Of a stretch of DNA of 6,266 nucleotides, positions 1 through 5,970 are shown one piece after another. The notes beneath the pieces are model-generated. The model made no database searches. It was not told the origin of the DNA and worked only from the letters and a program-made list of their open reading frames with translations. The stretch spans positions 1 through 6,266 of the forward strand of contig CADBQV010000033.1 of assembly GCA_902796895.1 (NCBI GenBank), read 5' to 3'. The stretch comes from an uncultured Erysipelotrichaceae bacterium (GTDB lineage: Bacteria; Bacillota_I; Bacilli_A; Acholeplasmatales; Anaeroplasmataceae). Both the position numbers and the translations under genes were made by a program. Within the stretch, counting starts at the first letter, position 1; each line of letters starts with the position of its first letter.

Positions 1-797
1 ATAACATGCTTAACACCTTCTGATGTTTCACCTGTTCTAATTACAAATCCACCATGAGGAATTCCATTGTGATTTTTCTTTAATTCTTCTAAAGAAATGA
101 AATTAACTGTTGTATCATAATCTGCAAAATAATTTGGCATTTCTTTAATTTCTTTTTCGATTCGTGCTAAGTCGGCACCTTCTTTAGCTACAACATAACA
201 TAATCTAGTATGTTTTTCTCTTGTTGTAAGTTCAGGGTTTTTACCGCTTCTTACTGCTTCAAGTGATGCTTCAACTGGGCAAGTATATTGTCTTGCGTCA
301 AGTACTCCATCAATTCTTCTAATTGCGTCACTATGTCCTTGGCTTACACCTTTTCCCCAGAATGTATAATCTTTACCATCTGGTAAGATTGATTCCATTA
401 TACATCTATTTAGTGAGAACATTCCTGGATCCCAACCTACTGAAATTAAAGCAGTATGTTTTGATGCAACTGCACTTTCATTAACATTATCATAATGCAT
501 TTTAATATTGGCATGTGTATCAAATGAATCAATAACATTGAAATATTTTGCTAAATAAGGTGTTTGCTTTGGTAAGTCAGTTGCAGAACCACCACAAATA
601 ATTAATACATCGATTTTATCTTTATATTCTAATACATCATCTGAGCTTACAACTAAAGCATCCTTTGTTAATATATTTAATGTTTTAGGATCTCTTCTTG
701 TAAATACTGCAACTAATTTAAAATCATCATTTTTCTTTATTGCAGCTTCTACTCCCTTACCTAAATTACCATATCCATAAATACCTATTTTTATCAT
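1..797 (-). CDS. ddh: meso-diaminopimelate D-dehydrogenase, N-terminal 265 residues (3' end outside window)
   Basis: The enzyme makes meso-diaminopimelate from tetrahydrodipicolinate, ammonia and NADPH in one cytosolic step, supplying lysine and peptidoglycan cross-links. The translation begins MIKIGIYGYGNLGKG, a Rossmann nucleotide-binding loop (G8-x-G10-x-x-G13), followed by VFTRRDP at about 31-37, where NADP-specific members carry basic residues. Family-typical blocks follow: CGGSATDLP (68-76), SFDTH (91-95), GWDPGMFS (121-128), WGKGVSQGHSDAIRRIDGV (147-165), and IPHGGFVIRTG (246-256). The family is usually about 320-330 residues, so roughly 60 C-terminal residues lie beyond the left edge. 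The start is ATG at 795-797; an in-frame TAG four codons upstream excludes a longer protein. No Shine-Dalgarno sits at normal distance; a GGAGG lies 36 nt upstream, separated by an AT palindrome. The gene follows a terminator, so it is probably its own transcription unit. The family call is firm from conserved motifs, although no database search was run. Confidence 0.95.
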   Translation of the reverse strand, partial: MIKIGIYGYGNLGKGVEAAIKKNDDFKLVAVFTRRDPKTLNILTKDALVVSSDDVLEYKDKIDVLIICGGSATDLPKQTPYLAKYFNVIDSFDTHANIKMHYDNVNESAVASKHTALISVGWDPGMFSLNRCIMESILPDGKDYTFWGKGVSQGHSDAIRRIDGVLDARQYTCPVEASLEAVRSGKNPELTTREKHTRLCYVVAKEGADLARIEKEIKEMPNYFADYDTTVNFISLEELKKNHNGIPHGGFVIRTGETSEGVKHV

Positions 798-808
798 AAT
801 TTTATACT

Positions 809-838
809 AATATAATAATAATTATTATATATTCCTCC
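809..838 (-). promoter_or_regulatory. Distant GGAGG ribosome-binding site plus AT-only palindrome before ddh
   Basis: On the minus strand a perfect GGAGG (838-834) is followed by a 25-nt AT-only stretch (833-809) and then 11 nt before the ddh ATG. The stretch contains the 14-nt perfect palindrome ATAATAATTATTAT. It can extend outward by five more pairs (AATAT with ATATT) past a one-base bulge. If folded, this would shorten the effective SD-to-start spacing from 36 to about 11 nt. All pairs are A-U, so the hairpin would be weak. The sequence is directly visible; the proposed function is inference. Confidence 0.4.
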
Positions 839-854
839 ATACGAAATGAATTTT

Positions 855-884
855 ATCATATTTTATTTGATTTGTTAATATAAA
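855..884 (-). promoter_or_regulatory. Candidate ddh promoter
   Basis: A -10-like TATGAT (860-855) lies 18 bp downstream of a weak -35-like TTTATA (884-879) on the minus strand, which would start RNA near 848, about 50 nt before the ddh start codon. The match is modest and the whole region is AT-rich, so chance matches are likely. A promoter is expected here because a strong terminator (911-948) separates ddh from the upstream gene. Confidence 0.35.
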
Positions 885-910
885 TTTTGAATATTTTTAA
901 TTTTTTCAAT

Positions 911-948
911 AAAAAAAGTGTGTTTTATTTAATTTTACACACTTTTTT
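911..948 (-). terminator. Intrinsic terminator after the membrane-protein gene (near-symmetric)
   Basis: A perfect 12-bp inverted repeat (AAAAAAGTGTGT at 912-923 and ACACACTTTTTT at 937-948) encloses a 13-nt AT-rich loop. On the minus strand the stem runs into seven T residues (917-911), 18 nt past the stop codon of the 966-1334 gene, so it should end that transcript and any carAB read-through. The plus strand also ends in six T residues, so it could work in both directions, although no plus-strand gene enters it. Confidence 0.88.
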
Positions 949-965
949 AAAATAAAATTCATATT

Positions 966-1334
966 TTATTCATCTTTTACTGCTTTTGAATAATCAATTA
1001 TATAGAAAATATTATTAATAATTAAAGGTATTATTTCAAATATTTTAAATACTAAATGACTTTCAAATGTATAACCACATGTAATAACTTCAATTATATC
1101 TATTAAAAATATTACAATTGGTAAAAATGAAAGTAATATAGCTAATAAATTTGGTATTAGCTTTTTATCATAAGATAATATTGTTAAAACTAATATAGAT
1201 ATAAGTATTATAAGCCATAATACATCTAAAAATGTAAAATAATTATTACGTATTACAAAATATAATCTAAATATATCAAAAAATATGATTGTTATTAATA
1301 ATGTTATTGCTTCTTTAAAATAATTTCTTTTCAT
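966..1334 (-). CDS. Small integral membrane protein, about four helices, function unknown
   Basis: I do not recognise a family. The 122-residue product is strongly hydrophobic, with four likely membrane segments at about residues 7-29, 34-54, 60-85 and 94-114, short polar turns between them (for example SYDKKL near 54-59) and a charged C-terminal tail (SKAVKDE). There is no signal peptidase site, catalytic motif or extramembrane domain; the single Cys is near residue 87. The start is ATG 1332-1334 with AAAGGA (1352-1347) 12 nt upstream, which is long spacing, and the SD sits in the loop of a 10-bp inverted repeat. It begins 65 bp after carB with no convincing terminator between, so read-through from carAB is possible, but a car-like extended -10 motif in the gap suggests its own promoter. 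Ile/Leu/Phe-rich composition and AT bias could inflate chance ORFs, but the SD, complete hydrophobic pattern and well-placed terminator favour a real gene. Confidence 0.72.
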   Translation of the reverse strand: MKRNYFKEAITLLITIIFFDIFRLYFVIRNNYFTFLDVLWLIILISILVLTILSYDKKLIPNLLAILLSFLPIVIFLIDIIEVITCGYTFESHLVFKIFEIIPLIINNIFYIIDYSKAVKDE

Positions 1335-1336
1335 AT

Positions 1337-1367
1337 TATACTAAATTCCTTTAACATATTTAGTATA
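1337..1367 (-). repeat. 10-bp inverted repeat straddling promoter and ribosome-binding site of the membrane-protein gene
   Basis: TATACTAAAT (1337-1346 on the plus strand) is repeated inverted as ATTTAGTATA (1358-1367), a perfect 10-bp match with an 11-nt spacer. On the minus strand the upstream arm coincides with the candidate -10 (TATACT, 1367-1362), the spacer carries the AAAGGA SD, and the downstream arm ends two bases before the ATG. It has no U-run, so it is not a terminator. It could be an operator, or an RNA hairpin if transcription enters from carB. Confidence 0.6.
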
Positions 1368-1390
1368 TCATTAAACAAATTACTATTCTA
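1362..1390 (-). promoter_or_regulatory. Candidate extended -10 promoter for the membrane-protein gene
   Basis: The minus strand reads GTTTAATGATATACT (1376-1362), containing an extended -10 TG-A-TATACT (1370-1362). A weak -35-like TAGAAT (1390-1385, three of six consensus bases) lies 17 bp upstream. Initiation would fall near 1355, only about 20 nt before the start codon. The 15-mer matches the car promoter (GTTTAGTGATATAAT, 5844-5830) at 13 of 15 positions, which supports a real promoter in a genome where AT-rich matches are cheap. Confidence 0.45.
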
Positions 1391-1399
1391 TATTATTTA

Positions 1400-4300
1400 T
1401 TATATTTTTGATATATCAATTAAATTAATTTTATCGTTATCTATTTTGTTTTCAAGTGAAGTTATTAATGCTTCTGCAGTATCAATTGCAGTTAGGACTG
1501 TTACACCTGTTTCAATTGAATTTCTTCTAATTAAAAATCCATCCTTAGAATGTACTTGACCTTTTTTAGGTGTATCAATTACTAAATCAATATGATGATC
1601 TAATATTAAATCTAAGACGTTTGGTTCACCTTCTGCAATTTTAGCAATGAAATTAGCTTTAACTCCATTAGCTGTTAAATATTTAAATGTATTTTTAGTT
1701 GAATAGATATTATATCCATAATCAGCAAATCTTTTAGCGATAGGAAGTATTTCTTTTTTATCCTCATCGCATACAGTAATAATCATGTTTTTATATTTAG
1801 GTAGTCTAATACCTGCACCTATAAATGCTTTATATAATGCTTCTTCAAATGTTTTGGCAATACCTAAGCATTCTCCTGTTGATTTCATTTCTGGTCCTAA
1901 ATTGATATCAGCACCTCTAATTTTTTCAAATGAGAATACAGGCATTTTTATTGCATAATAATTAGCATTCTTTTGTAGACCTGGAGTGTATCCTAAATCC
2001 TTTATTTTATATCCTAATATTACTTTAGTAGCAAGCTTTACAATTGGGATATTTGTAACCTTAGAAATATAAGGAACTGTTCTTGATGATCTTGGGTTAA
2101 CCTCAATTATATAAATATCATCGCCAATTGCGATAAATTGGATATTTATCATTCCTTTAACATGTAATGCTTTAGCTAAGCGCTTTGTATAATCTACAAT
2201 TGTATCAATTGCTTTTTTAGATAAGCTTCTTGCAGGATATACAGAAATTGAATCACCTGAGTGGATACCTGTTCTTTCAATTAATTCCATGATACCTGGA
2301 ATTAAGATATCATCACCATCACAAATGGCATCAACTTCACATTCTTTACCCATCAAGTATTTATCTACTAAAATAGGATGGTCTTGAGCAATTTGGTTAA
2401 TAATACCGATATATGTTTCTATATCACTATCATTTATCGCAATACGCATACCTTGACCACCTAGGACATATGATGGTCTAACTAATACAGGGTATCCTAA
2501 TTCATTAGCTGCTTTAATTGCTTCTTCAGTTGTAAATACTGTTTTACCTTTAGCTCTTGGAATATTAGTTTCTTCTAATATTTCATCAAATAATTCTCTA
2601 TCCTCTGCCTTATCGACATCACTTGCATCAGTACCTAATATTTTGACTCCCATTTTAATTAATGCTTCAGTTAATTTAATAGCAGTTTGACCACCAAATT
2701 GAACTACAGCACCATATGGCTTTTCAAGCTCAACTACATTTTCTACATCCTCAGGTGTAAGTGGTTCAAAATATAATCTATTAGATATATCAAAATCTGT
2801 AGATACAGTTTCAGGGTTATTATTAATAATTATTGTTTCATAGCCTTCCTCTTCAAAGGCCCATGAAGCATGAACACTACAGAAATCAAATTCAATACCT
2901 TGACCAATTCTTATTGGACCTGAACCAAGTATTAATACCTTTTTCTTATCTGAAGGTATAGCTTCATTTATTCCATCATATACTGAATAAAAATATGGAG
3001 TTTGGGCTTCAAATTCACCAGCACATGTATCAACCATTTTAAATGCAGCTTTGATATTGAAATATTTTCTTGTGTTTTTAACATCCTGTAAGCTTTTATT
3101 TGTAAGTCTTGCGATAACCTCATCAGGGAATTCAAATTTCTTAGCCTGCTTTAAAAGCTCAACAGTCATTTCTTCATTTTTAAGTCTAAATTCAAGTGTT
3201 ACAATATTATCAATTTTATCGATAAACCATTTATCAATTTTAGTTATTTTATTAATTAAATCATAGCTAAAGTTTCTTCTTAATGCTTCAGCTATTCTCC
3301 ATATTCTTCTATCATCTACAATATTTAATTCATTTTCTAATTCTTCATCGCTTAAATTCTTAAAATCGTAGCTTAAAAGAGAATCAACATGTTGTTCTAG
3401 ACTTCTTATTGCCTTCATTAAGGCACCTTCAAAGTTAGTACATATTGACATTACCTCACCTGTTGCCTTCATTTGTGTTGTTAATTTTCTTTTAGCACTA
3501 ATGAATTTATCAAAAGGTAATCTTGGCATTTTTACAACACAATAATCTAGCATTGGTTCAAATGAAGCAAATGTCTTTTTAGTAATTGCGTTAGGAATTT
3601 CATCAAGTGTATAGCCAAGTGCTAATTTAGCAGTTACTTTAGCAATTGGATAACCTGTTACTTTAGAAGCTAGGGCTGATGAACGAGATACTCTTGGGTT
3701 TACTTCAATTACACAATATTCAAATGAATCAGGATTTAAGGCATATTGTACATTACAACCACCTGTAACACCAAGCTCTGTAATAATCTTAAGGGCACTT
3801 GTTCTTAGCATTTGATATTCTTTATCAGCTAATGTTTGTGATGGAGCTACTACAATTGAATCACCTGTATGTACTCCAACAGGATCTAAATTTTCCATGT
3901 TACATACACAAATACAAGTACCATTTTTATCACGCATTACCTCATATTCTATTTCCTTCCAACCGGCAATAGATCTTTCAACTAATACTTCTCCTACACG
4001 TGATAATCTTAAACCATTAGATAATATATCTCTTAATTCTTTTTCATCATTGGCAATACCACCACCAGAACCACCAAGTGTATATGCAGGTCTTAATACG
4101 ACAGGGTATCCTATCTTATTTGCAAATTCTACACCATCAGCTACATTTTCAACTACAAGTGATGTAGCAATTGGTTCATTTAATTTAATCATTGTTTCTT
4201 TAAAAGCTTCTCTATCTTCAGCCTTAAAGATTGTATCTCTTGATGTACCTATTAATTTAACATCAGGATTTTTTTCAAAAAAGCCTCTATCATATAATTC

Positions 4301-4600
4301 CATCGCAAGATTTAATCCTGCTTGACCACCTAAGGTAGGTAAAATTGAATCTGGCTTTTCTTTTTTAATTAAAGCTTCTACAACCTCGACAGTTAAAGGC
4401 TCGATATATACTCTATCTGCAATATCCTTATCAGTCATAATAGTTGCAGGATTTGAATTTAATAAAACTACCTCACAGCCTTCTTCTTTAAGTGCTCTAC
4501 AAGCCTGTGTACCGGCATAATCAAATTCTGCTGCTTGACCTATTACAATTGGTCCTGAGCCAATAACTAATACTTTTTTAATAGATTCTATTCTAGGCAT
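1400..4600 (-). CDS. carB: Carbamoyl-phosphate synthase large (synthetase) subunit
   Basis: This subunit combines bicarbonate, two ATP and ammonia channelled from CarA into carbamoyl phosphate for pyrimidine and arginine synthesis. At 1066 residues it is full length (E. coli CarB is about 1073). Two homologous ATP-grasp halves are visible. The carboxyphosphate half is about 1-400, with VLVIGSGPIVIGQAAEFDY (10-28), LRPAYTLGGSGGG (169-181) and EVNPRVSRSSALASKVTGYP (299-318). The carbamoyl-phosphate half is about 546-930, with VLILGSGPIRIGQGIEFD (555-572), VRPSYVLGGQGMRIA (707-721) and EVNPRSSRTVPYISKVTN (833-850). A helical oligomerisation region (about 401-545) joins them. The C-terminal MGS-like allosteric domain (about 935-1066) holds DTPKKG (1009-1014) and IRR (1024-1026). 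E775 and D783 (ERTGIHSGD) match two ornithine-site acids of E. coli (E783, D791), but the KMPVFSF segment (885-891) seems to lack the third acid, E892. The ATG overlaps the carA stop by one base (TAATG), with a strong SD, AAGGGGG, 7 nt away, indicating translational coupling. All expected blocks are present without frameshift. Confidence 0.98.
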   Translation of the reverse strand: MPRIESIKKVLVIGSGPIVIGQAAEFDYAGTQACRALKEEGCEVVLLNSNPATIMTDKDIADRVYIEPLTVEVVEALIKKEKPDSILPTLGGQAGLNLAMELYDRGFFEKNPDVKLIGTSRDTIFKAEDREAFKETMIKLNEPIATSLVVENVADGVEFANKIGYPVVLRPAYTLGGSGGGIANDEKELRDILSNGLRLSRVGEVLVERSIAGWKEIEYEVMRDKNGTCICVCNMENLDPVGVHTGDSIVVAPSQTLADKEYQMLRTSALKIITELGVTGGCNVQYALNPDSFEYCVIEVNPRVSRSSALASKVTGYPIAKVTAKLALGYTLDEIPNAITKKTFASFEPMLDYCVVKMPRLPFDKFISAKRKLTTQMKATGEVMSICTNFEGALMKAIRSLEQHVDSLLSYDFKNLSDEELENELNIVDDRRIWRIAEALRRNFSYDLINKITKIDKWFIDKIDNIVTLEFRLKNEEMTVELLKQAKKFEFPDEVIARLTNKSLQDVKNTRKYFNIKAAFKMVDTCAGEFEAQTPYFYSVYDGINEAIPSDKKKVLILGSGPIRIGQGIEFDFCSVHASWAFEEEGYETIIINNNPETVSTDFDISNRLYFEPLTPEDVENVVELEKPYGAVVQFGGQTAIKLTEALIKMGVKILGTDASDVDKAEDRELFDEILEETNIPRAKGKTVFTTEEAIKAANELGYPVLVRPSYVLGGQGMRIAINDSDIETYIGIINQIAQDHPILVDKYLMGKECEVDAICDGDDILIPGIMELIERTGIHSGDSISVYPARSLSKKAIDTIVDYTKRLAKALHVKGMINIQFIAIGDDIYIIEVNPRSSRTVPYISKVTNIPIVKLATKVILGYKIKDLGYTPGLQKNANYYAIKMPVFSFEKIRGADINLGPEMKSTGECLGIAKTFEEALYKAFIGAGIRLPKYKNMIITVCDEDKKEILPIAKRFADYGYNIYSTKNTFKYLTANGVKANFIAKIAEGEPNVLDLILDHHIDLVIDTPKKGQVHSKDGFLIRRNSIETGVTVLTAIDTAEALITSLENKIDNDKINLIDISKI

Positions 4601-5673
4601 TATTTTACCCCCTTAATCATGTCAATAAACATATCAAACAAATAATCTGAATCCTTAGGACCTGGAGAAGCCTCAGGATGGAATTGAACTGTAAATATGT
4701 TTTTACCAACATATTTTAATCCTTCATTTGTTTTATCATTTACATTTATAAAAGCTTCAATTGCGATATTTTTATCAAGTGATGCTTCTTCTACATAATA
4801 TCCATGATTTTGACTTGTTATATATACTTTATTATTAATTAAGTCTTTAACAGGGTGGTTTCCACCTCTATGTCCATATTTTAATTTTTTTGTATTAAAG
4901 CCATTAGCTAATGCCATTAATTGATGGCCTAAGCAAATAGCGAAAATAGGTATATTTGTGTTATATAATTTCTTAATTTCTTTTATGATATCTTTATTAT
5001 CCTTTGGATCACCAGGACCATTTGATAACATTATTCCATCAACATTATCATTAATGATTTCTTCTGCCTTAGTAAAAGCAGGATAAACAGTTACTTTAAG
5101 TCCACGCTCATTTAAGCTTCTTGCGATATTTTTCTTCGCACCAAAATCAAATAGGGCAACATGATAAGAATTACCATCTAGTGTATATTTTTCTTTAGTT
5201 GTTACTTTATTAACAACATCAACTGCCTTAAATTCTTTAATTTTAGGTAATATTTTATCTAAATCATAATTACTATTTGTAGTAATCATCCCATTCATAG
5301 TTCCTTTATTTCTTAAAATAATAGTTAAAGCTCTAGTATCAATACCACTAATTCCTGTTATTTCATTTTTAATTAAGAAATTAGATAGTGAATCTTCACT
5401 TCTAAAATTAGATGGAAAATTTGATATTTCATGAACTATAAAACCATCTACATATGACTTATTAGATTCCATATCGCTATAACATATACCATAATTTCCA
5501 ATTAATGGATATGTCATACATACAGCCTGTCCTGCATAAGAAGGATCGGTTAATACCTCTAAGTATCCTGTCATTGAAGTATTGAATACTATTTCTGATA
5601 TTACTTCCTTTTGGCTTCCAATAGACATACCTTCAAATACTGTTCCATCTTCTAATATAAGAAATGCTTTCAT
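4600..5673 (-). CDS. carA: Carbamoyl-phosphate synthase small (glutaminase) subunit
   Basis: CarA hydrolyses glutamine and passes ammonia through the intersubunit tunnel to CarB. The 357-residue length is normal for the family. The N-terminal CPSase small-chain domain (about 1-150) shows LEDGTVFEGMSIG (7-19), NTSMTGYLEVLTDPSYAGQ (31-49), YPLIGNYG (55-62) and GISGIDTRALT (107-117). The C-terminal class I glutamine amidotransferase domain (about 170-355) shows SNGPGDP (217-223), the nucleophile elbow FAICLGHQ with Cys247, and the catalytic pair His332/Glu334 in QFHPEASPGP. Catalytic residues are intact, so the enzyme should be glutamine-dependent. The start ATG (5671-5673) has an AGG (5682-5680) 6 nt upstream. 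It is first in the operon and its stop codon overlaps the carB start, as usual for carAB. A leader with a conditional-looking terminator ends about 40 nt before the gene, implying control by premature termination. Identification is by motifs and synteny. Confidence 0.98.
   Translation of the reverse strand: MKAFLILEDGTVFEGMSIGSQKEVISEIVFNTSMTGYLEVLTDPSYAGQAVCMTYPLIGNYGICYSDMESNKSYVDGFIVHEISNFPSNFRSEDSLSNFLIKNEITGISGIDTRALTIILRNKGTMNGMITTNSNYDLDKILPKIKEFKAVDVVNKVTTKEKYTLDGNSYHVALFDFGAKKNIARSLNERGLKVTVYPAFTKAEEIINDNVDGIMLSNGPGDPKDNKDIIKEIKKLYNTNIPIFAICLGHQLMALANGFNTKKLKYGHRGGNHPVKDLINNKVYITSQNHGYYVEEASLDKNIAIEAFINVNDKTNEGLKYVGKNIFTVQFHPEASPGPKDSDYLFDMFIDMIKGVK
4608..4614 (-). promoter_or_regulatory. 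carB ribosome-binding site inside the end of carA
   Basis: AAGGGGG lies within the last carA codons (Lys-Gly-Val-Lys-stop), 7 nt before the carB ATG. It fixes the carB start at 4600 and, with the TAATG overlap, suggests coupled synthesis of the two subunits. The five-G run is conspicuous in such AT-rich DNA. Confidence 0.85.
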
Positions 5674-5710
5674 AATATACCTACTTTTTTTAAAATTTTT
5701 TGGTGTTTAT

Positions 5711-5746
5711 AAAAAATAGGACAAAAGGTATATACCTAATGTCCTA
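5711..5746 (-). terminator. Leader terminator upstream of carA
   Basis: On the minus strand TAGGACA (5746-5740) pairs with TGTCCTA (5723-5717). After a symmetric TT/TT internal loop, AGGT pairs with ACCT around an ATAT loop. Six T residues follow (5716-5711). It lies 37 nt before the carA start codon and would block the operon if always formed, so it is presumably conditional. Confidence 0.85.
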
Positions 5747-5776
5747 GTTAAAGTTTAATATTCTATTCATTAGGTA
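5733..5776 (-). promoter_or_regulatory. Antiterminator pairing in the carA leader
   Basis: The arms are TACCTAATG (5776-5768) and CATTAGGTA (5741-5733): nine perfect pairs around a 26-nt loop. Three more pairs (GGT 5779-5777 with ACC 5729-5727) are possible across a bulge. The 3' arm uses the terminator's 5' strand, so forming this helix prevents termination. The complementarity is directly visible; the switching role is inference. Confidence 0.65.
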
Positions 5777-5788
5777 ACCAAGTGCCTA

Positions 5789-5822
5789 GTAAACTAATGT
5801 TTTAGTTTACGTGTATTTACAC
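5789..5822 (-). promoter_or_regulatory. Two abutting hairpins at the 5' end of the car leader
   Basis: GTGT-AAAT-ACAC (5822-5811) is followed without a gap by GTAAACTAA-AACA-TTAGTTTAC (5810-5789). The second has nine perfect pairs and a four-base loop. Zero spacing would allow coaxial stacking. The second hairpin's 3' side contains CATTAG (5799-5794), complementary to CTAATG (5773-5768) in the antiterminator strand, so refolding here could release or sequester that strand. This may be the sensing part of the leader. Confidence 0.6.
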
Positions 5823-5829
5823 CCTAATC

Positions 5830-5858
5830 ATTATATCACTAAACATTATATTTGTATA
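5830..5858 (-). promoter_or_regulatory. carAB promoter, extended -10
   Basis: The minus strand has TATACA (5858-5853; four of six -35 consensus bases), a 17-bp spacer and a perfect TATAAT (5835-5830) preceded by TGA, giving the extended -10 TGATATAAT. Initiation is expected near 5823-5824 at GGG. Directly upstream (5880-5859) are A-runs resembling an UP element. This is the best promoter in the window and lies where the car operon needs one. Confidence 0.78.
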
Positions 5859-5970
5859 ATATTTTTTTATTTTTTTATAAAATAATTTTTTATTTTAAAA
5901 AGATAGCGTTTTCTTGTTTTTTATTCGGCAATTTTATAACATAATTTATTTATTTTTAGAATTTATTTCA
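5859..5970. other. AT-rich spacer upstream of the car promoter
   Basis: No gene or recognisable RNA is seen here. The part next to the promoter is A-tract DNA on the minus strand, possibly an UP element or intrinsically bent DNA. It includes an 8-bp inverted repeat (TAAAATAA and TTATTTTA around AAAA, on the minus strand within about 5880-5900) that lacks a U-tail and is probably low-complexity coincidence. The rest of the 5674-6026 gap is the car leader, the promoter and the terminator of the Rpn-like gene. Confidence 0.5.

Larger units (their letters stand above)
5674..5823 (-). promoter_or_regulatory. carAB 5' leader: putative transcription attenuator, class unknown
   Basis: The region between the predicted transcription start (near 5823) and carA is about 150 nt of structured RNA. 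In order it has two abutting hairpins (5822-5811 and 5810-5789), a single-stranded GGTTACCTAATG segment (5779-5768), and an intrinsic terminator (5746-5711). TACCTAATG (5776-5768) is perfectly complementary to CATTAGGTA (5741-5733) in the terminator's 5' half, so terminator and antiterminator are mutually exclusive. This is what attenuators and riboswitches look like. In many Firmicutes the PyrR protein controls pyr/car leaders through a conserved AGAGAGG-type binding loop; I do not see that consensus here. The sensed signal (UMP, UTP, arginine or other) cannot be told from sequence. Confidence 0.75.

Noticed and set aside
802..840. Mini-ORF MEEYIIIIIILV upstream of ddh, with six consecutive Ile codons, suggesting a leader peptide
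   Set aside because: The run of Ile comes from a pure AT palindrome, its ATG overlaps the GGAGG itself, and there is no SD before it. More likely a by-product of low complexity, though cheap to test.
911..948. Plus-strand terminator for a plus-strand gene
   Set aside because: The hairpin also has T residues on the plus side, but no plus-strand gene precedes it; symmetry is explained by A and T runs extending the stem.
1331..1357. Mini-ORF MLKEFSII whose TGA overlaps the start codon of the membrane-protein gene
   Set aside because: It has no SD, and it begins at or before the predicted transcription start; the overlap is probably coincidence.
3051..3266. Plus-strand 71-codon open frame
   Set aside because: It lies entirely antisense within the conserved carB coding sequence and has no recognisable motif; a shadow of the real gene.
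3897..4325. Plus-strand 142-codon open frame
   Set aside because: It is antisense to the highly conserved first ATP-grasp half of carB and has Ser/Pro/Leu-rich shadow composition.
5674..5823. PyrR-binding loop or T-box in the carA leader
   Set aside because: I looked for the AGAGAGG-type PyrR core and the AGGGTGGNACC T-box motif; neither is present. TAGGCACTTGG is only a loose partial resemblance to PyrR sites.
5880..5900. AT-only inverted repeat as a terminator
   Set aside because: No GC pairs and no U-run on the proper side; expected by chance in such AT-rich DNA.
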